NCBI RefSeq assembly: GCF_040436345.1
Contig: NC_133237.1
Coordinates: 22,759,749-22,823,748 of the forward strand
Length of the DNA stretch: 64,000 nt
Origin: Pagrus major
Taxonomy: Eukaryota; Chordata; Actinopteri; Spariformes; Sparidae
Reading direction: 5' to 3'
Made by a program: the position numbers and the translations under genes. Positions 49,411 through 62,411 of the stretch are shown piece by piece. How positions within the stretch are numbered: position 1 is the first letter of the stretch; every line of letters starts with the position of its first letter. The notes under the pieces are model-generated. The model was not told the origin of the DNA. It did no database searches and worked only from the letters and a program-made list of their open reading frames with translations.

Positions 49411-51719
49411 AAAAAATACCTTTTTTTATTTTGGAATCATGCAGTCCAAGTTGTAACCAATGGCTTTATGATTTAAATTATCCATTAACAATAAGACAAC
49501 ATTTAGGTTGCCAGATTGTGGAAATTGTGGTGTATTTCTTCGACTAGCATAACATGCACTGCGTTTTAAGGAACTTTTTAAATGAAAATAAGCAGTAATG
49601 CACAAAATTAAGTCTATTTCTAACAAGGAGACTGCACTCATTTTTTGCAAGTTGTCCATTGAGCTGTACTTCTGTTAAAGCAAGCTTGTCTGTTTTGTTT
49701 GAAACAAAACTCCCTGACAAGAGAATTCACACGGGTCAAACTACGCAATTGCAACACACCTGGCAAATATATTTCTGTCTTGAGGCACCAGGTAAAGAAA
49801 GATATTTATTGGTTTATCTCTGGAAACGCCCTCCGAGGGCTCCTCACACTCCAAGAGGAAGATCAAAGTTCAAGGAACCATTGCTGCTGGTCTGTAAGTG
49901 CCAGCCTTCTGAGAAAACACACACAGCATTCCCACAGCCCTGAAAATGAGTTTTGTCCTGAGGTCAACCAGCCTCAGACACCATGTCAGTGAGAACACAA
50001 GCTGCAAGGAAAGAAAACACCCTGTAACTACCAACTCCAAATTAGATGTTTTCATCTCTGCTGCTGCCTAATGTTGGTCTAAACCAAATAACTGTGAAAA
50101 CAATTCATGGTAACCTATATTTTCAATTTAGTTACGCCTCTGACTTTTCTGCAAACCTGTGCATCAAAGGTTTCTAGTAAATTCTGTGAATGCCGGTTCA
50201 TGTATGGCTGTCTGGATCATGACATATGAGGTGCTGACTGAGAGAAGGGCTGGGTGGCGTGCTGGCAGACGGAGGCCTTGGAGGCTCAGACCTGAAATAG
50301 CCCTGCTGCTGCATTACAGCATTACATCACAACTGACTTCACCGTCATGGCTGCCGCTGCATCATGCCACCGCCAAGATGTCATGGGACGGGAACAATTG
50401 AATGCAACGGCTGTGAGTCACACAACCAAACCGTGAACAGGGGGAGCACACTGAGATCACGCAATACTCAGTGTACTGTATTTCCAATAAGACAAACAGG
50501 ATGATGATCTGTACAAGTAACAAACACCACACTTTTAGTGTAATTCAATTCAATGCACCGCAACCAATATATGTTTTGTTTCTTCCCAAAGATATCGAGG
50601 CACAATGTATTTGCTTGCATTCCTAAATGTATTGCATGGCAGACACTGGAGACACAACTTGGTTTCTGTTTTTCCACAAATACCACATTATTTGACACGT
50701 GAGAAAAATGACTCTTCCTGCTCCTGACAGCTAAGTCAAAACCGGAACGACATCAAAGTCAGAAAGGTACGCGCTGAGCGAGAACCACGGAGGACTTGAT
50801 GATCAAACACTGCCTGTGGGCTCTCTCACCATCAATCCCCTGTAAAACCGTACCTGACATGCTTTAAAGCTAATGTCTGTTTGAGCTCAGCAGTAGGAAC
50901 AGTTGTAACAAATATTTGGCAGAAACGCATATTGTCTCTAAAGTAGCAGAACAAGTCGGTTAACATGTTTAAACTCTCCAGATACTGCTGCCCTGCCCCA
51001 CATTCCCAAGTCAACACAGGAGACAATCTTCACTGTAGCAGATTATATACAAAGCAGACGCCTGCTGTGAAAACAGAGACATGACAGTCTCAGAGAAATA
51101 TATAACTCGGCTCCGTAGTACTTAAATTCATCATGCTTTTACAAATGCTGCTTGATATTAATAACCTCTTCAACACTATACACTCACAGTGAGTAGTTCA
51201 ATCATTACAAGCTTAGAATGAGTAGATAAGCACTGTTTAAACCTGCAGAGATGTATTTTTTAGTGTAAGTTAAGACCCTAATGATACAAAATATCTTGAG
51301 CTGAAATTCTGAAAAGCATAAAACAATGCACAAAACTTCTATAATGACTCCCTGTGGTGTAATGGTGCAACCAACAAAAAATACGGTGTCTTCTGTTGTG
51401 ATATATTGACACAACAGATACAGAAAGTGGAATATTAAGCTATATTGTTTTAGTGTGGATTTTTAAAAGCTGCTTCAGGGAACGTTATGGAAAAATCAGC
51501 ATCCTGTCAGGGTTTAAAAGAATGTGTGAACATGTGAAATGAAAAACTTGAAGGATTATAATATTATCGTAAAGGGCAGAAATTGACATAGTGCACTAAA
51601 AATATATGTTGACTACATGTACAGTATGCAGTAGCGTGTGATCATGGGAGATCTATCTGACGTGACTCAGGCACAATTGTTCAAGGACAAGGGCATTTTT
51701 ATAGATTTATTTTAAAGAT

Positions 51720-51945
51720 TTAAACGTTACGTTTAGTCCTTCCCCACTCTCTGACTCTCTCCCAGAAGTTAAAGCCATAGGCGACCAAATAAAATGCAAT
51801 TACCTTGAATAACTTTACGTATTTCTCTGGTTTTGAATATTGTTGGAGTTCATTTAAGTACACAACTGTACTGAACAAGACAACGGTCTTGTTATTTTCA
51901 GACATTTTAATGTAGAAATGTTGCATAGTATATCTTTAACACAGT
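51720..51945 (-). repeat. Possible fragment of a dispersed teleost repeat
   Basis: On the minus strand it begins TTAAAGATATACTATGCAAC, a start I associate with a common fish interspersed repeat, and runs to a stretch containing TCTGGGAGAGAGTCAGAGAG. No inverted ends or target duplication were found, so the assignment rests on recall of the family's opening words only. Confidence 0.3.
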
Positions 51946-53451
51946 ATGTTAAACCACTTTAAAATTATGATCAGAGCAAATTCTCTACATCAGTAATAAA
52001 GGGAAAATTCAGGTCGCCTGGTAAACAGGACTCTCAAGTCTACAAAGTTTTGACTCGTGATACAGATGTTTGCCATCGAAAAAGCCTGAGGTTATTTAGA
52101 GAAGCATGTGTTCTGCACACATGGGAGCATTCAGCCAAGTGACGCTCGTTTCATCTGAAACTCAGAGAGAGCTCTATCCAGACACTGAAGAAAATGACCA
52201 ACAATCACAGAGAGTACACCCCTGTTTGGGAAGAGTCAGGGGGCTCCTTCCCAGAAACTTATCACTGCTTTGTAGTCCTGAAGACGTCATCTCATCAGCA
52301 GAGCATCAAATCTACAAAGAGAGCTTGATCTGGACTAAAAAAAAAAAACTGTGTCCTGCTTGTAAATGCATCATCTTGAAGCGATTAGGCCACATGAAAA
52401 ACATCACCACGGTGCTGGCGTAGTAATGCATGCTTTGAGATGTATGGAAAGACATTTCTATTGAAGAATGTCAATGAATAAAGGTGTTACATAACCACTG
52501 AGCGTAAATTCCTTCTCTGTAGCTTTTTTGAAGGCAACACCGTGAAGCAGTTGTACAGGACTGTGTGCACTTGGCAAGACTGACAGACAGACAGATACCG
52601 CGCCATGAGTCATGCAGGCATGACTACGGTGTGGCCCCCTCAGCAGCCCCCTGAAAATCTCACATACCAGCCAGTCAACACAGGCCAGCCTGGATGGTCC
52701 ACCTGCCTCAGCACTGCTACTCCTAGCCCCCTACGAGTATCACGTACCAACATGCACCCACATAAACATCCAAACACACACACACACACATTGGTAATAT
52801 TGTCTCTGGGGTGCAGTTGGAGTAGATACAGAGGATGAGCATGACTGCCACTATCACACATCAGGGCCCAGCTTTATCGGTGTGATTACATCACCCCGAG
52901 CCATGATCTCCCCCTCCCTCCATGTGATACGGTTTCAGGAACACTGGGCACACAAACCAGGCCATGTGCTCCTATGTCCTGTCTGCCAAAATAACTCAGC
53001 AGTTTCTAATACAGTACGTCTATGGTTTCACTTCAGTCTGCCCAGGTATTGTAGGACATTGCAGCGCGTAACCTTTCTGATGTCAACAAGTTTGCAGTTT
53101 GTTAAGATGCGAGCTTCCGTCCTGGAGCCTTTAACCTCTGATGAGTCAAATCTAGACATTGAGGTGGCCCCTCCACGCGTATGATTTTGTGGAATTTGTG
53201 TGCCTTTTGTGACTGTCTGCTGTGAGTCACTTTGAATCACAGCCTCATGAAAACCCCAATGCAGAAGAAAACACAGATCTAAAGAAGAAATACTGTCAGG
53301 ATCAAAGGGGTCGAGTGTAGAGAGGTGATATGAGAAGCGCAAGCGGTTTGCTGCTTTTCTTATCAATATTTTCATTGTGAATTATGTAACATTTGTGAGT
53401 AGTCTTTTATAGCACAGCCAATGTGTGATGATGTTTTTTGTTGATTCACAG

Positions 53452-53559
53452 AAACATGCATACACACTCATGACTGCCTTTGAGGAAGATGATGGTGATG
53501 CTGATGATGACCAAGAGAAGGTGGAGGAAGAGTGGGAGGAGGATGACAAAGATGAGTGA
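53452..53559 (+). other. Short acidic open frame behind a splice acceptor (possible terminal exon)
   Basis: A TTTTTTGTTGATTCACAG acceptor-like sequence is followed by 35 sense codons and a TGA. From the ATG at 53470 it reads MTAFEEDDGDADDDQEKVEE and ends EEWEEDDKDE, so well over half of the residues are D or E. It could be the acidic C-terminal exon of an unseen gene, or only a purine-rich GAT/GAG repeat. No partner exon was found upstream. Confidence 0.2.
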
Positions 53560-54187
53560 GGTCATGGCGTGACTTTATGCGTGATGTGTTGCATGATTAT
53601 TCAACAACGTTGTCATGTATGTAGCCTACATTCTTTGGTCATTACAGTTGGGTCAAGCTATCTTCCATCAGCCTCCAGCCACATGATGCTCAATCAAGCC
53701 TTTGGCTCACACAGTGTGGTCCTAATGAAAGTTTTAGTCAAAATCAAAAAAAAGCAGAAGAAAAAGGAAAGGAAGGAAAAGAAAGGAAATTCAGCTTCCC
53801 GGCCTATGTCTCATTTTAGACATGAGGCTCATTTCACACCTCATTAAATCCACTTCAGCATCCCTTGAATGTGCAGGGTATTTCACACTTTTTAAAAAGG
53901 TTACTGGGCCTAAAGGTAGATCCAATTATACTACATGAGTACTTTAAATAGCTTTCACTATGAAAACTCCACTAAAAGCAGCGCATATAGCACAGCACAC
54001 TGTAACCTAAATGATGCTGTGTGTAGGGTGTGAAGGACTCCCATGTCGACTGATCGACCAGTAATTCAATCGACTAGTATCAGCTCGTGTATCCCCCTCG
54101 ATCACGACGCGTGAGCGCTTCCTCCCGGCTGCTGCCTTCCGTATGGGCGACCGCAGGAGACGGTCATGATATAATGACACAACTTAC

Positions 54188-54760
54188 CCTTCTATCAAGC
54201 AGCTCAGATGATCTCCAGCAGTGAAAAAAAAATAAAATCCGGTTTCACAGATCTTTTCCCAGGCAGCAGACGAGTTGATTTGTCACATCATCCCGATAGC
54301 GGCGCAGGAATAAACGCGCTTCTTCTCCTTCTCCTTCTTCCACCCCGCAGATGTTTTTAAGCCGAGCCCGGTGCCGTGCTGTTAAATCTGGTCACTCTTG
54401 CTCACACCAGCAGCAGAGGCAGTCCAAGGGTGATGTGGCCGAAATGTGGCTGCCCGTCCGGTTCTCTGATTCCCACCTACGGATACAGCATTCCCACACT
54501 GCTCCATGGATCGACCCTGGGCAAGTTTTCTTCTGCCGGTTGTAGCCTAATTCAGTTTGACGGAGAGCCAGCCCCGCCCTGGACTGGAGACAGTCTGTGG
54601 AGAAGGCGAGCCCGTCAAGATCACCAACCAATCGCTGTGTACACAGGGAGGCGCTGCTTCTCCCGGCGAGCGACGGTGACTAAGCGATATCTTCAGCCAG
54701 AGAGGGTCCGAGGGCTGCAACTGGGGTCCAAGTCTCTTTTCCCTCTTCAGTGATTGACAC
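54188..54760 (-). promoter_or_regulatory. Candidate rhbdf1 promoter and non-coding first exon
   Basis: This is the only clearly CpG-rich stretch in the right half of the window (about 54090-54760). On the minus strand a strong donor AGG|GTAAGTT closes a candidate first exon at 54188. Upstream on that strand are an inverted CCAAT box (54628-54632) and a GC box (54571-54579). It fits the 5' end of rhbdf1, whose ATG exon has an acceptor at 36012 but no promoter nearby. An unrelated minus-strand transcript is possible. Confidence 0.45.
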
Positions 54761-54839
54761 ATGTTAAGTTCTTCGAGGAGCCCCTTGCATTTAATGTTTA
54801 ATGACTACATTCAAATTGTAATTTAACATCATTTTAATA

Positions 54840-55376
54840 CAGGGCCATAGCCAGGATTTTAGCAATACTGAGGTCACCCATCCATCCATCCATCCAGAAA
54901 ATGTTGAAGACTACAGATTAAATCTGTGCATTTCTCTGCATTTTGACAGGACCAATAATCGCTAATGAAATAATATCAGCTACAGCAAATAGATGAAATT
55001 GGACTCTGACCGAAGAAGAAAAAGAAGAATAACAAATATGGCCAATTTTGACTTAAATGTATTAAACTTACTTCTTATTTATGTTAAGAAACAATGAAAT
55101 GGTTCATAAAACATGTATTAAGCAGTTAAAGGTTAAAAACATCAGTTGCAACTTTCCAATAAAGAATTGCTAATTAAAAGTTTATAAAGCATTTAATTGC
55201 TACCTAACAGTGAAATAACTATTAACTAAAGTTTGATGAAAAATTTATTAGCCATTTTTCATGATATATAATTTTTTATTTTAATGATATGACCGACATT
55301 AACATTAGGATATCAAAGACCCAGAAAAAATACAGAGGACATGACCTCAGTGTCCTCAATTGTAGCTACAGCCCTG
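54840..55376. mobile_element. Complete hAT-like non-autonomous element (MITE) with 8-bp target duplication
   Basis: The ends are CAGGGCCATAGC and GCTACAGCCCTG and continue as an inverted pair of about 38 bases that includes ACTGAGGTCA / TGACCTCAGT. The element is flanked on both sides by the identical 8 bases TTTTAATA (54832-54839 and 55377-55384). CAGGG ends and 8-bp duplications are hAT hallmarks. The 537-base interior codes for nothing recognisable and includes a short (CATC)n run near 54878-54895. Confidence 0.85.
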
Positions 55377-57183
55377 TTTTAATATAATCTGCAGTGAGAG
55401 AAATACAAGAAAATCCCAGCTCAGTTTATTTCACTGGAGATTATGCCTACTTTTAAATACTGATTTAAACCTTTGTGAGGGAAATAATGTTAAAAACATA
55501 TTTATTTATAAGGCTATTATCATTATCCTTTATTTAAACTTCTTTACAATGATCTGGAGTAATGGAAATAAAGCAATTTGCTGGAATCTACCAAGCTCAG
55601 TACAAACTCGAGGACCATGTAGCTAAGTGAGTGTTGTATGATGCAGAGGACCAAACCAGCAGGGATGTGATACAAAATCACAATATCACAGAAAAAAAGG
55701 AGTAATAATTTGTCTGAAAAACCTATAGGTGATCAATTTTGGTGAGCTGTAAAAACACACTGGATAATTTGTCTGTCCTTAGCCTGGACCATCATGGCAG
55801 TCTGTTATCTGCACAGGCTTATTTGATTACTGTGGGCCTAATACGTGTTTTATGGGTCATGTGAATCAGCAATCAGCATGTAACGATAACAAAAACCGCA
55901 ACACTGCAGGCAGATTTAAATATACAAGCCACTGTGACATCCCCTGATGATGCAACATTACAAAAAAAAAATCCCAGCTGATATTTCAATTACTATTCTT
56001 AATATTTGTTTGCTAAAAGTTTCCCCTTATTCAAATCGCTACTTGTAGATACTGACTTCAGAATATAAAGCTGGATTTCAGGGCACATATTGTGTGAGCT
56101 TGAATCTTGAACCAAAACCTGGAGATACAGAGCCTTCTGCTAGTGTCTTTTTCAGTACTGAGCCCTGACAATACAAAACAATAAAGGACTTCATCTGGTA
56201 ACGTAAATTTATAGAAATTCACGAGCTTGCACTCAGATTTTTGTCCAATAATTGACGGACCTGCACTGTATCACATTCAGCAAACTTACAGGCTTGACAT
56301 GAGCTCCCTCTACTCTCATCAGATATGTTTATTTGGGGCTAACTTCCTCATTTTGGGGAATTTTGTTATACAAAAGGACCCAGTGATGATTTTTTTAAAT
56401 AATGAAATATGAGCATTATGTAATCCCGAACCCCTCAAGAATGAATTGATTCATTATTATTAATTATAAATACATACATGTTGATAGATACATTGTGTCA
56501 ACATGTCAAGGGAATCATACAAATGTGTTATATAAACATATTTTCCCCCTTTTTTTCATCCATTTTGAGACAAACCATGCAATGTTGCCACATGACACGG
56601 TGATGATATCATGGCATCACATGATAACACTGTGCAACCACCCATACACCCTGTGCTCCCAAGTTTCCGTTGAATAACACAGTCCTGCTACTGAGCCAGT
56701 GAAGAAACCTACTGTCTTTATTAATTATATAAATCCCATAAACCTTCTTCAAATCAGTGAGTATCTAGCTACTGCATATTACACCGGTGTCATATGAGCC
56801 GGAGCTTTGGGTCTGCTGATGTTAATATCACTGACTAACGCCTGAACAGTCTCTGTACACATTGAAAATCACTGCCTGATCCACTTAAGAGCCTATCAGG
56901 TTTTGACACAGAGCCACTATTTGAAGTTACTTTTAACATTTCTTATTGGAAAGTCCCAGAGCTCGAGTAAAATTATCCTGCCTTCCACTCCTGATCAGAG
57001 ACCTTTAATGAAAATCATGTTTTCTCGTTTTTTGTATCTCTTTTCTTCTGGGTGTCCAGCCTCTATCTTGGAGGGAGAGGTGAAGGTCCTTTACAAGCCT
57101 GTTGCCAGGGGCCCATTGTCCCATAATTTATCATCCATCCGTGAATGGCCTCAAAATGTGCAAATAATTAAATCAGGTGTATA

Positions 57184-57242
57184 GATGGATGGATGGATGG
57201 ATGGATGGATGGATGGATGGATGGATGGATGGATGGATGGAT
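57184..57242 (+). repeat. (ATGG)n microsatellite
   Basis: About 14 uninterrupted tetranucleotide units. Confidence 0.95.
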
Positions 57243-59488
57243 AGAATGACTCAACCAATCCACACAAAAAATGAGATTCACATGTGTGGCATGCCATTAT
57301 TTTCACATCATTGTTGCTGAGATTCCTCCCATACTTGACTCGTGGGATTCTGCAGCCATGTCTTACTCATTAATTCATACCCAGACCTCATGGGAATTTC
57401 CAAGTGTGAGACCATTTACAGAAACTGAGTCCAAGGCATTTTCACAGCAATTACCTGTGAGACTGTATATCTAGACATTCATAGATACATTTAATTCATT
57501 CAATCTGTTTAAATCACTTTGCTTTGTAATAAAAAAGAGGAGATTTTCACAGAGAAAATGAACCTTTCTACGGCACCGGGTAATACATGCTGCTGCTCCA
57601 TCTAATGAAAAGACCATCTAGTGCATTCCATCATGGTTTCAGTGAAAGCTCAGATCCACCTGGAAGTACTCTCCAGGAGAGAGATGGATGTTAGGAAGCA
57701 GAGGGTTTCTGAGGTGCTGACAAGAGGCACCAAGTACACAGCTTTCCTCAGATGAGGTTTCAGAGGCACAAGTGGCTCAGGTTTCTAGAAAATGTCTCCT
57801 TCATGGTTGCTTTGATGTAATTCTTGACTAAGACACTCTTCACTGAATGTGGCAGCATGGTGCCTTTCTGCTATTAAAATAAAGGAATACATAATATGAT
57901 CCCATTTTTATGCTGACAGAGCAGATGATATGTTTGTGTTACTAGAACATGGAATCAAGAGTGCCTGACTTTTGTATTCAATAGTATTCTTTACAGATCT
58001 ACTGGAAATACCAGAACAATAAAGTTGTTTTCCAATGGTGGAGGAGGTATTCAGTAATACCACACTTTAAAATACTCCATTACAAGTCCAGAATTCTAGA
58101 TTGTACATAAGCATCAACAAAAGTGTCCAGAGTGTTACATTATTGTATATACTATTATATTACTAGGTAATTAATCCTGGTGCATCACTGCCGAGCCAAT
58201 TTGAACATTTTTATACTGTTGGCAGTGTAAATAACAGTTGAATAAAATATAAATATTCTATAAAAGTACAGCTACATCAAAACTGTACACAATTACCGTG
58301 CAGTACCTGTGGTTTTTCGAAATCTTTTTAACACCTCCTCCACAGCTTAACATCATCAGCAGCCCTTCTCCAGTAGACTAATTCAAATCTGAGCAAGAAA
58401 AAGACTAAATTTAGTCAGTCCAAATGTGAGGAAAAACCAAAATATACAGCAGGTACACCGCAGACAAATCTGACAAGTGGTCTTGTATGAAAGACCAGAG
58501 CTTCCTCTCAGCTCATGTCTCCACTCCGTCTTGCACCCATGGGTCTCGTCCCTGCCAGCATGACTGATATCCAAACTGCAAATCAAGCTGATGCAGGGAC
58601 ATGCTCCTAAATTAGGCAACAGATAGTATTTCCACCACAGGAATGGGTTTATCGAACTTAATCAACCCTTTTACATGCACTCAGCTATGTAAGGACCATT
58701 CAGTGGTCTACTCTAGAGTCTCTGATTGATATACCATGAAGTTGTAGTAATTAATGGTGAAGTTTCCCCTGGGACACAGAAGGGTTGAAACTGGGGCGAA
58801 GGCAGCAATTAGGAAGCGACGAAGGACCTGTAGGAGCACTCAAGGCCCCCTGAAGCCCCATTAGTCAGACACAGATAAAAGGGCTGAGTGCAAGGGTAAT
58901 GTTTAACCAAAAAGACATCGTCAGACGGCCCATAAACAGCTTCCTCTTTCTTCAACCAAGCAGAGAAGTGGAGGGGAGAGACCATCAGTTCTGGGTCGAG
59001 ACCAAAAGGAGTTTTTTGCTCATACATGGGTGACATGGTTTACCACAGAAAGAAATATTCAAAAGAGGGCATGAAAAGCTTTGGACTTTTTTAAGGATGT
59101 TTTTTTAAGGATGGTTTTATGGGTCTAATGATTTTTCTACAAAAGGAAATGTCCGCCTTTTCTGTCAGAATTCTTGGCATTTCAGAGCTTTGTATGCAAA
59201 CGGAATTAAGATGTTAACTTAAGGTTGTGTTCACAATAAGTCCTGATAATATAATCAATATCACTGTAGAGTTGAAGTTACTGAGTTAAAATACAGTGCT
59301 GGTTTGCATTCATTGATAGACTTCACACTGTGCATTACTGGCAAAAGACAACCTACTACTTCAAAAATATCACAGCAGAAGGAATTTGCTAAAGAAATTA
59401 AAGAGGTCAGGAAAGCTTTTGTGGTTTTGTTGAGCAGATTGAGATTCCCTTGTTATTGTGTTAAGACCATTCAGATCCTGCGTCTAGC

Positions 59489-59528
59489 CTTCCTCCCTCC
59501 CTCCCTCCCTCCCTCCCTCCCTCCCTCC
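59489..59528 (+). repeat. (CCCT)n microsatellite
   Basis: Ten tetranucleotide units of CCTC, a pure pyrimidine tract. Confidence 0.9.
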
Positions 59529-61977
59529 AGTCCATCCTGTCTGACTCAACGGTTGTTCCCTCTGAAAGCCACAGGTGTGAGCTGAGACAAGGAAACTGTT
59601 ATCAGAGTAGACCAGGAAAGATCAGGTGGCTGGAGATTTTAGTGGAGGCTCAATCAATAAACTAAACAGCTGGAAGGCTGAGTTTTTGTCTTTTAATGAT
59701 CTACTAAAACAGCCCTCAGACTGTTACTGACCCTATCATTTATATTTCAAAACTGATAAATAGTATTAAAAAAAACTACTATTGGTTTATTTAGGTTTAA
59801 AAAGTGGGTTCTGCAGAGTTGTTTCTAACTATACTAATTTTCTATAATGCAGAACAGACAAAGCAAAATCAAACATATGTGGTCTAGACAAATATAATAT
59901 AATAAAGGAAAACACACACATGCCTATTTCCTAACCTGTGTTTATATGGTTCTGTTAAAACCTGTGGGCATGAGATCCCAGATGTGGCAAAAAGACAAAC
60001 CTGCTTCTCCATAAGAACGTCTCTGTTGTGCAGGTGTGTGAACTGGAACTCACATGGAGTAATCCTTCTGCTTCCCCCTCCCACCTGTGTAGCACACACC
60101 ACATGTCTGCAGCAAACAAGAAACGAGACTCATGAATCATTAATTGTCTTCAATTAATAATTAATCCCATCAAACACTGAGAATGCAGATGACGACCCGG
60201 CTCTGCCACTCATTGGCTTGGTAAGAAGACTTGTCACAAAAATGATTAAAGTTAAAATGTTACGGAAAAATCTGTATTTGTAGTAGCCTTCTGGGAGCTG
60301 ATCATTGTGTTTATGGTATTTTTGCATTCAATCAATCTGTTGTTCAAGGGTATACATCTGCCGTCTTTGATTTTCACAGAAGACAATAAGAAAAACAGAA
60401 AAAGATGAAAATATCAAGAATGCAGACATTCATGGTGAAATTCCTCTGAAAGACCATCTGGACTATCACATGACAGTAAGACTCTTTACTGCCACACCTC
60501 GTAATGGAATGAGGATTGCTAACACTAAAATCTGTTATAGATATGATGGCATCATGTAAGCAATACAAATTTAAACAGCATAAAACCAGAGGTTGTCTCA
60601 GCAGCTCAAATTACACATTGCTGCTAATAGTTTTCTTGTTTATTTGCAACAAGGAACATCAGATGTCTTTTTTAAAGTCATGACTCTCATATAAAAGCAG
60701 TGATTTAAATGGTTATGAATGGAATAGAGTATCTACTGCTGAAACACAACCACTGCACCACTTGATTTGTTTATATGTTGTATGAGACAGTTCATCTATT
60801 TGAGTACATTATGCCACACTGATGCAGGTATCTATTAGTTTGGAAACAGTAAAGGGTTTATCACTCTTGTGATATTTGTAACCACAGAAGAACTCATCAA
60901 TGAAAAAGCTTTAGGAAAATAAGTAAATTTTCTGCCAATATATACAGTTTACTTAGGGCACGCATTTTGACCTTTACACTGATGGCACTCGCATTCAGAC
61001 CTAGACATCATAAACATGGCTAGACAAAATAGTGAGATTATTTTGGTCAAACCATTTCAGTCATGTGTTTGATGTAATGTTTTCATACAGCCAGATATAA
61101 ACCAAAGAAGGCAATGTCCGTCTGTCGCGGTATTAAAACTATGTACAGTGCATGAATATATATTTACAGATTCTTTAAAAGTTACAACAAATTGAAACAA
61201 ATCATTTCACATTGTAAATTGTAATTTACATAAACTTTATCAAAATAACCACTGATCAATAACAAATATTAGCAGTTACTTCCTTTTCTAAACAATGCAT
61301 GACAAGAGGATAATATATCCAGCAGATCAACCCTTATTCTTCACAGGAGTCTCTGACTCATGATTTAGTAAGATATTTTCAGTCTGCCTGCATTCTGCTC
61401 GTCCATCTGCACACAGACTCTGGCGTCGTTGCTCAGCTTCACTATCACTGCAGTGACTGCTGGAGTTGAAAGCGATCCAGAATGCAACGCTACAGCCAAG
61501 CTGTGGCTGTTAAGATTATCAGTGGCAGCAACAATGAAAGCTGCCCAGCCCAGACCTCACCATCACTGCTGACAGGCAGTGGAAACACAGTTAAAGCAAA
61601 CAATGGCCTTCACTGGTCCACCAGCCATGACAAAATCAACAACCCATACCAGAACTGTTCTACTGAACATGCTCAGCAGATTTCTGTCTGGATCATATCC
61701 TGGCTCAATAAGTCAATCCAGGTCTTGTCCATAACTACTGTGCAACTGGTTCCATTAGAAAAACTGCTCTGACCTTTCTGTAACATGTTGTCGACTATTT
61801 GTGAATAAGTCACAAGTTTTGCCTTTCTGAAAAAAACGAAGGCATCTGACATCCGATAACTAGACATGCAAATATCTGATCTGGGAATTTTTATGGTACT
61901 TTTTTACGTTGCTGCAGTATATCAACTTACCCTCAATCCAGTGATGTGTGCCCTTCACCTATTTCTGCAATGCAATG

Positions 61978-62082
<105 letters not shown>

Positions 62083-62363
62083 AGGTTAACACCAGCAAGC
62101 ATGCTGCACTTACTGGCAGCTCTCCAAAGATCTGACTACTGAAGGAGAGAGGCCTATCTGGGGGGAGGAGTTTTTCTTTAGTTATAGTAGTCGATGTTAC
62201 CAATCTTTTCTTCATTCAAATTTATTTATGGCTGAATGCATTTTCAAAAATCTTAAATAAATGTAATTTTTTTTATTAGCAAAACATCATACAAAAAGAT
62301 GGCATAACATATTAATATTGGAAATGAGACAGGTTTTTTTAAACCCTTAAGTAAAGATATTTA

Positions 62364-62367
<4 letters not shown>

Positions 62368-62405
<38 letters not shown>
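62368..62405 (+). repeat. (CA)n microsatellite
   Basis: Nineteen CA units, 290 bases after the longer CA run. Confidence 0.95.

Positions 62406-62411
<6 letters not shown>

Larger units (their letters stand above)
36013..54187 (-). other. Presumed first intron of rhbdf1, gene-poor
   Basis: From the acceptor before the ATG exon (36012) to the donor at 54188 no recognisable coding exon was found on either strand. Open frames of up to 143 codons (for example 37386-37817 minus and 38378-38743 plus) have no family features. Contents I can name are the palindromic repeat at 48.8-49.4 kb, a repeat-like stretch near 51.7 kb and a small acidic open frame at 53.45 kb. Much of the rest is single-copy-looking AT-rich DNA that could hold enhancers, but single-sequence reading cannot show this. 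Confidence 0.45.

Noticed and set aside
54041-54090. Dense GTCGAC / CGATCGAC / TCGACTAG words near the rhbdf1 promoter
   Set aside because: Suggests a transposon end or palindromic patch, but I found no matching inverted partner or target duplication.
54376-54753. 125-codon open frame on the plus strand in the CpG-rich stretch
   Set aside because: GC-rich sequence makes stop codons rare; overlapping open frames exist in other frames and on the other strand, and no family is recognised.
61482-61772. 96-codon open frame on the plus strand
   Set aside because: No known motif, no splice or promoter context, and it lies among repeats.
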